From: an uncultured Acidimicrobiales bacterium
GTDB lineage: Bacteria; Actinomycetota; Acidimicrobiia; Acidimicrobiales; UBA10347
Direction of reading: 5' to 3'
Length of the DNA stretch: 34,655 nt
Assembly (NCBI GenBank): GCA_938015575.1
Contig: CALLPT010000200.1
Location: 1 to 34,655 of the forward strand
The notes under the pieces are model-generated. The model was not told where the DNA came from. It worked only from the letters and a program-made list of their open reading frames with translations, and ran no database searches. Each line of letters begins with the position of its first letter. Position 1 is the first letter of the stretch. A program made the position numbers and the translations under genes. This document shows positions 32,091 through 34,655 of the stretch, piece after piece.

Positions 32091-33896
32091 CTATCCGGCG
32101 AGTGCGTCGACGAGCAGGTGCCCAACGGAGCAGATGCAGCCTCGACCATCGGACAACTCGGCCCGCTCGACGTCGGACAGCTGGCGGGCCGATAGGGCGG
32201 TGACCGAGGCTCGAGCTTCGGCGGGCACCGGATACCAGCGCCCCTCGTGCACCGTGGCGAGCACCGAGATCTTGTCGAGGTCCAACGGATCGACGCCAAG
32301 CGGGTCGGCGTCGACGATCGTCAGGTTGGCGATCTTGCCGGCGGTGATCGAGCCCAGTTCGTGTTCGCGTCGCCACGAGTGGGCGGCGTCGATCGTGACC
32401 GCCCGCAGCGCCTGCTCGGCCGTGATCCGCTGTTCGGGCCCGGCAACCCGACCCGACGGGGTGACCCGATTGACGGCACACGACATCATCACGAGTGGGT
32501 CGCTTCGTCCCATCGGTAGGTCACTGTGAAACGACAGCGGAATGTTGCGGGCCAAGACCGACGCATGACGCGTCATGACATCGGCACGTTCGGGTCCAAG
32601 CCCGACCTGGCCGAACTTGTCGGCGAAGCCGACCGGGTAATACGGGTTCGAACTCACGACGCAGCCAAGACGAGCGATCCGATCGATCTGGTCCTCGGTC
32701 GAGTTCGCAAAGTGGACGATGACGGTGCGGTGATCGGGTCGTGGGTTCTCACGCATTCGCCGTTCGACCGTGTCGAGCACCAACTCGAGCCCCAGGTCGC
32801 CGTTGACATGCACGTGGAGCTGGAACCCGTTGTCCCAGTACAGCTTCGCCCGTTCCTCGAACATGTCGGGCGGCATGATCCACTCGCCATGGTGATGCGG
32901 ATTCGGGTTGCCGTCGGCGTCGAGGTACGGGTCCTTCATCTGCATGAGCTGGCTGATGATCGCACCGTCCGCGAACAGCTTGACCTGTTTCTCGAAGAAG
33001 CTGACCTTGCCGCTCGGGGCTCGGGCCAGGTCCCGCTCGGCGCGGGCGAGCGTCTCGTCGTGGGACACGCCCGACTCGGCCGGCCCGCGACCGTCGGTCA
33101 AGAAGTAGCTCGAGAACGGGGTGTCATCGTCGCCGAGGATCTCGGTGTACAACTCCCACGCGCCGGGCACCAGGATCGCCCCCGGCTCGTTGAACGCCGT
33201 CACCCCGTTGCGATGCAGATACTCGACCATCTGATGCAGACCGCGGCGCAGCCGTTCTTCGCTGAACAGATGCGCGGCGACCTGGCCGAAGACGTGGGCG
33301 AAGAACCCGCGTTCCCAGAAGTGGCCGCGCTCGACGTCATAGGTCGCGGCTACGTCGGGGTCGTCAGGGCGCGTCTGCTCACTGATGCCGAGCGCCTGCA
33401 GGCCGGCCGAGTTCAGGTAGAACTCGTGACACGACCGCTGCCAGATGCCGATCGGTCGCTCCGCGCTGATCGAGTCCAGGATCGACCGGTCGAGTTCGCC
33501 GTGCCACAGCGAGTGGTAGCCCCAGGAGAAGAGCCATTCATCCGCAGGTAGGCGCTCGTGTGCGGAACGCAGCGCGGCGAGATAGGAATCGTGGCTGTCG
33601 GCGGCGGGATAGGTGCGATGGGGAAGCACCCAGTCTTCGGTTGCGATGACCTCGGTCGCGAGCGTGCCGGCGCCCAGGATCGGATGCAGGTGCTGGTCGA
33701 TGAGACCAGGCAGGATCACATCGTTGGCGTGGGTCGTGTCGATCTCGTACTCGGCATCGCCGAGCGCGGACCGGACCTCGTCGAGCGACCCGACGGCAAC
33801 GATGCGGTCGCCGCGGATGGCCACGGCGGTCGCGCTCGGGCAGCGATCGTCGACGGTCACGATCTTTGCGGCGGTGAGCACCCGCAGTTCGCTCAT
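32091..33896 (-). CDS. Amidohydrolase-3 (YtcJ-like) metal-dependent hydrolase
   Basis: A 601-aa amidohydrolase of the YtcJ/NfdA class. The metal-binding motif GLIDQHLHP places His69 and His71; HVHVNGD, a later His-Phe-Ala-Asn-Ser segment and FHSDLPMG supply further ligands, so the site looks complete. The family cleaves C-N bonds of N-substituted amides, formamides or hydantoin-like rings. The C-terminal region (GSITAGKIANLTIVDADPL, VLATVHEGRWY) is the usual composite beta-sandwich. Its ATG overlaps the acyl-CoA synthetase stop as ATGA. The exact substrate is not predictable. Confidence 0.88.
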   Translation of the reverse strand: MSELRVLTAAKIVTVDDRCPSATAVAIRGDRIVAVGSLDEVRSALGDAEYEIDTTHANDVILPGLIDQHLHPILGAGTLATEVIATEDWVLPHRTYPAADSHDSYLAALRSAHERLPADEWLFSWGYHSLWHGELDRSILDSISAERPIGIWQRSCHEFYLNSAGLQALGISEQTRPDDPDVAATYDVERGHFWERGFFAHVFGQVAAHLFSEERLRRGLHQMVEYLHRNGVTAFNEPGAILVPGAWELYTEILGDDDTPFSSYFLTDGRGPAESGVSHDETLARAERDLARAPSGKVSFFEKQVKLFADGAIISQLMQMKDPYLDADGNPNPHHHGEWIMPPDMFEERAKLYWDNGFQLHVHVNGDLGLELVLDTVERRMRENPRPDHRTVIVHFANSTEDQIDRIARLGCVVSSNPYYPVGFADKFGQVGLGPERADVMTRHASVLARNIPLSFHSDLPMGRSDPLVMMSCAVNRVTPSGRVAGPEQRITAEQALRAVTIDAAHSWRREHELGSITAGKIANLTIVDADPLGVDPLDLDKISVLATVHEGRWYPVPAEARASVTALSARQLSDVERAELSDGRGCICSVGHLLVDALAG

Positions 33897-34655
33897 TGAT
33901 CGGAGCCCTTCCGCAACAGAACTTTTTGCACCTTGCCCATCGCGTTGCGAGGAAGCTCGGGCAATTCGTGGAACGACTTGGGGTGTTTGAATCGCGCGAG
34001 CGGAGCGAGTGCAGTGTCGAGCGGCAGGGCGTCGATCGTCGTTCCGACTTCGAGCACGAGGTACGCGGTCACGGCTTCGCCGAAGTCCGGGTGGGGCAGG
34101 CCGACGACGGCCGACTCGACCACGCCGTCGAGTTCGTCGAGCACCATCTCAATCTCCTTGGGGTAGATGTTGAGCCCCCCTGAAATGATCATGTCGCTCG
34201 ATCGCCCTTCGAGTGTGATGCGTCCGGTTTCGTCGGCGAAGCCCACATCGCCGGTCGAGAACCAGCCATCGGCGGTGCGCGACTCGGCGTCGGCGTCGGG
34301 TCTTCCCCAATAGCCCCGGCACAGGCTCGGCCCGCGCACCTCGACGGTGCCAGTCTCATTCGCAGCGACCGGTGAGTGCGCATCGTCGACGACGCGTACC
34401 TCGTAGCCGGGCAGAGGATGACCGACCGAGCCGGCCAGCACGTTGTCCATCCGATTGCTGGTGATGACGCCCGCTTCGCTCATGCCATAGCGCTCGACGA
34501 TCTGGCGACCGGTGCGTTCGGTGAACTCGGCGTGGGTGAGCTCGGTCATCGGTGCGGAGCCGCTGGTGAAGAGACGCATCGAGGCGCACACCTGGGGCCC
34601 GAAGCGATCGTCGGCGAGGAGTCGGTGGTAATAGGTGGGCACGCCCATGAGCACG
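33893..34655 (-). CDS. Acyl-CoA synthetase (malonyl-CoA-synthetase/MatB-like), 5' part missing
   Basis: The C-terminal 253 residues of an ANL-family adenylating enzyme are in the window; the start and the N-terminal domain lie beyond the right edge. Visible motifs: YYHRLLADDRF, FTSGSAPMTELTHAEF, ERYGMSEAG, PLPGYEVRVVD, WFSTGDVGFADETGRITLEGRSSDMIISGGLNIYPKEIE, and the C-terminal LPRNAMGKVQKVLL with the catalytic Lys of the A10 motif. These resemble malonate- or methylmalonate-CoA ligases and other short-chain acyl-CoA synthetases. It activates a carboxylic acid to its CoA ester with ATP. The 4-bp ATGA overlap with the downstream amidohydrolase gene implies an operon. Confidence 0.88.
   Translation of the reverse strand, partial: VLMGVPTYYHRLLADDRFGPQVCASMRLFTSGSAPMTELTHAEFTERTGRQIVERYGMSEAGVITSNRMDNVLAGSVGHPLPGYEVRVVDDAHSPVAANETGTVEVRGPSLCRGYWGRPDADAESRTADGWFSTGDVGFADETGRITLEGRSSDMIISGGLNIYPKEIEMVLDELDGVVESAVVGLPHPDFGEAVTAYLVLEVGTTIDALPLDTALAPLARFKHPKSFHELPELPRNAMGKVQKVLLRKGSDQ

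Overview
The window is the replication-origin region of a GC-rich actinobacterium, followed by a stretch of accessory metabolism. The gene order jag–yidC–yidD–rnpA–rpmH (leftward) / dnaA–oriC–dnaN–recF–DUF721–gyrB–gyrA–TadE-like–DUF3566–tRNA-Ile (rightward) is the classic actinobacterial chromosomal origin. A FliA/WhiG sigma factor, a DUF3566 protein, an F420-type luciferase-like monooxygenase, a GyrB of the short (650 aa) type, very high use of GTG/TTG starts and several apparent leaderless promoters fit a member of the Acidimicrobiia (an Ilumatobacter-like marine or soil lineage). That taxonomic placement is inference, not shown by a marker alignment.

Layout. 1-2360: leftward ribosome/RNase P/membrane-insertion operon; jag is cut by the window edge. 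2358-4376: dnaA promoter region, dnaA, and oriC between dnaA and dnaN, with at least eight DnaA-box-like 9-mers and a DnaA-trio-like element. 4377-13554: replication and topology genes, a TadE-like secreted/membrane protein, DUF3566 (with an upstream in-frame amber codon) and tRNA-Ile. 13556-16065: a hairpin-rich spacer, a 46-aa ORF, a saccharopine-dehydrogenase-like protein and a FliA/WhiG sigma factor. The sigma gene is preceded by a near-consensus promoter of its own class and a strong 5' stem-loop. 16073-18530: leftward RNB ribonuclease and PlsC acyltransferase. 18665-20913: Crp/Fnr regulator, alpha/beta hydrolase and mercaptopyruvate-type sulfurtransferase. 20936-27429: a secreted helical protein and a complete Aap-type general L-amino-acid ABC importer (aapJ-aapQ-aapM-aapP) with unusually long permeases. 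27599-34655: a catabolic-looking block of SDR, SMP-30 lactonase, two amidohydrolases, an LLM oxidoreductase, a dienelactone-hydrolase-like protein and a truncated acyl-CoA (malonyl-CoA-like) synthetase.

How it works together. DnaA binds the oriC boxes and opens the duplex next to the trio element; DnaN, RecF, DUF721/DciA-like, GyrB and GyrA supply clamp, repair, helicase-loading and supercoiling functions. RpmH, RnpA, YidD, YidC and Jag link ribosome supply, tRNA maturation and membrane protein insertion. The sigma factor probably drives its own gene. The Aap importer brings amino acids into the cell. The terminal enzyme block resembles a peripheral organic-acid/lactone catabolic set whose substrate cannot be read from the sequence.

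No CRISPR array, prophage, insertion sequence or recognisable defence system is present. The most noteworthy signals are the oriC trio element, the self-type sigma promoter with its structured leader, a repeated intergenic palindrome (GGTGTCAGACACC), an apparent CTG start for rnpA, the amber codon before DUF3566, and two hydrolase-fold proteins that have lost canonical catalytic residues.
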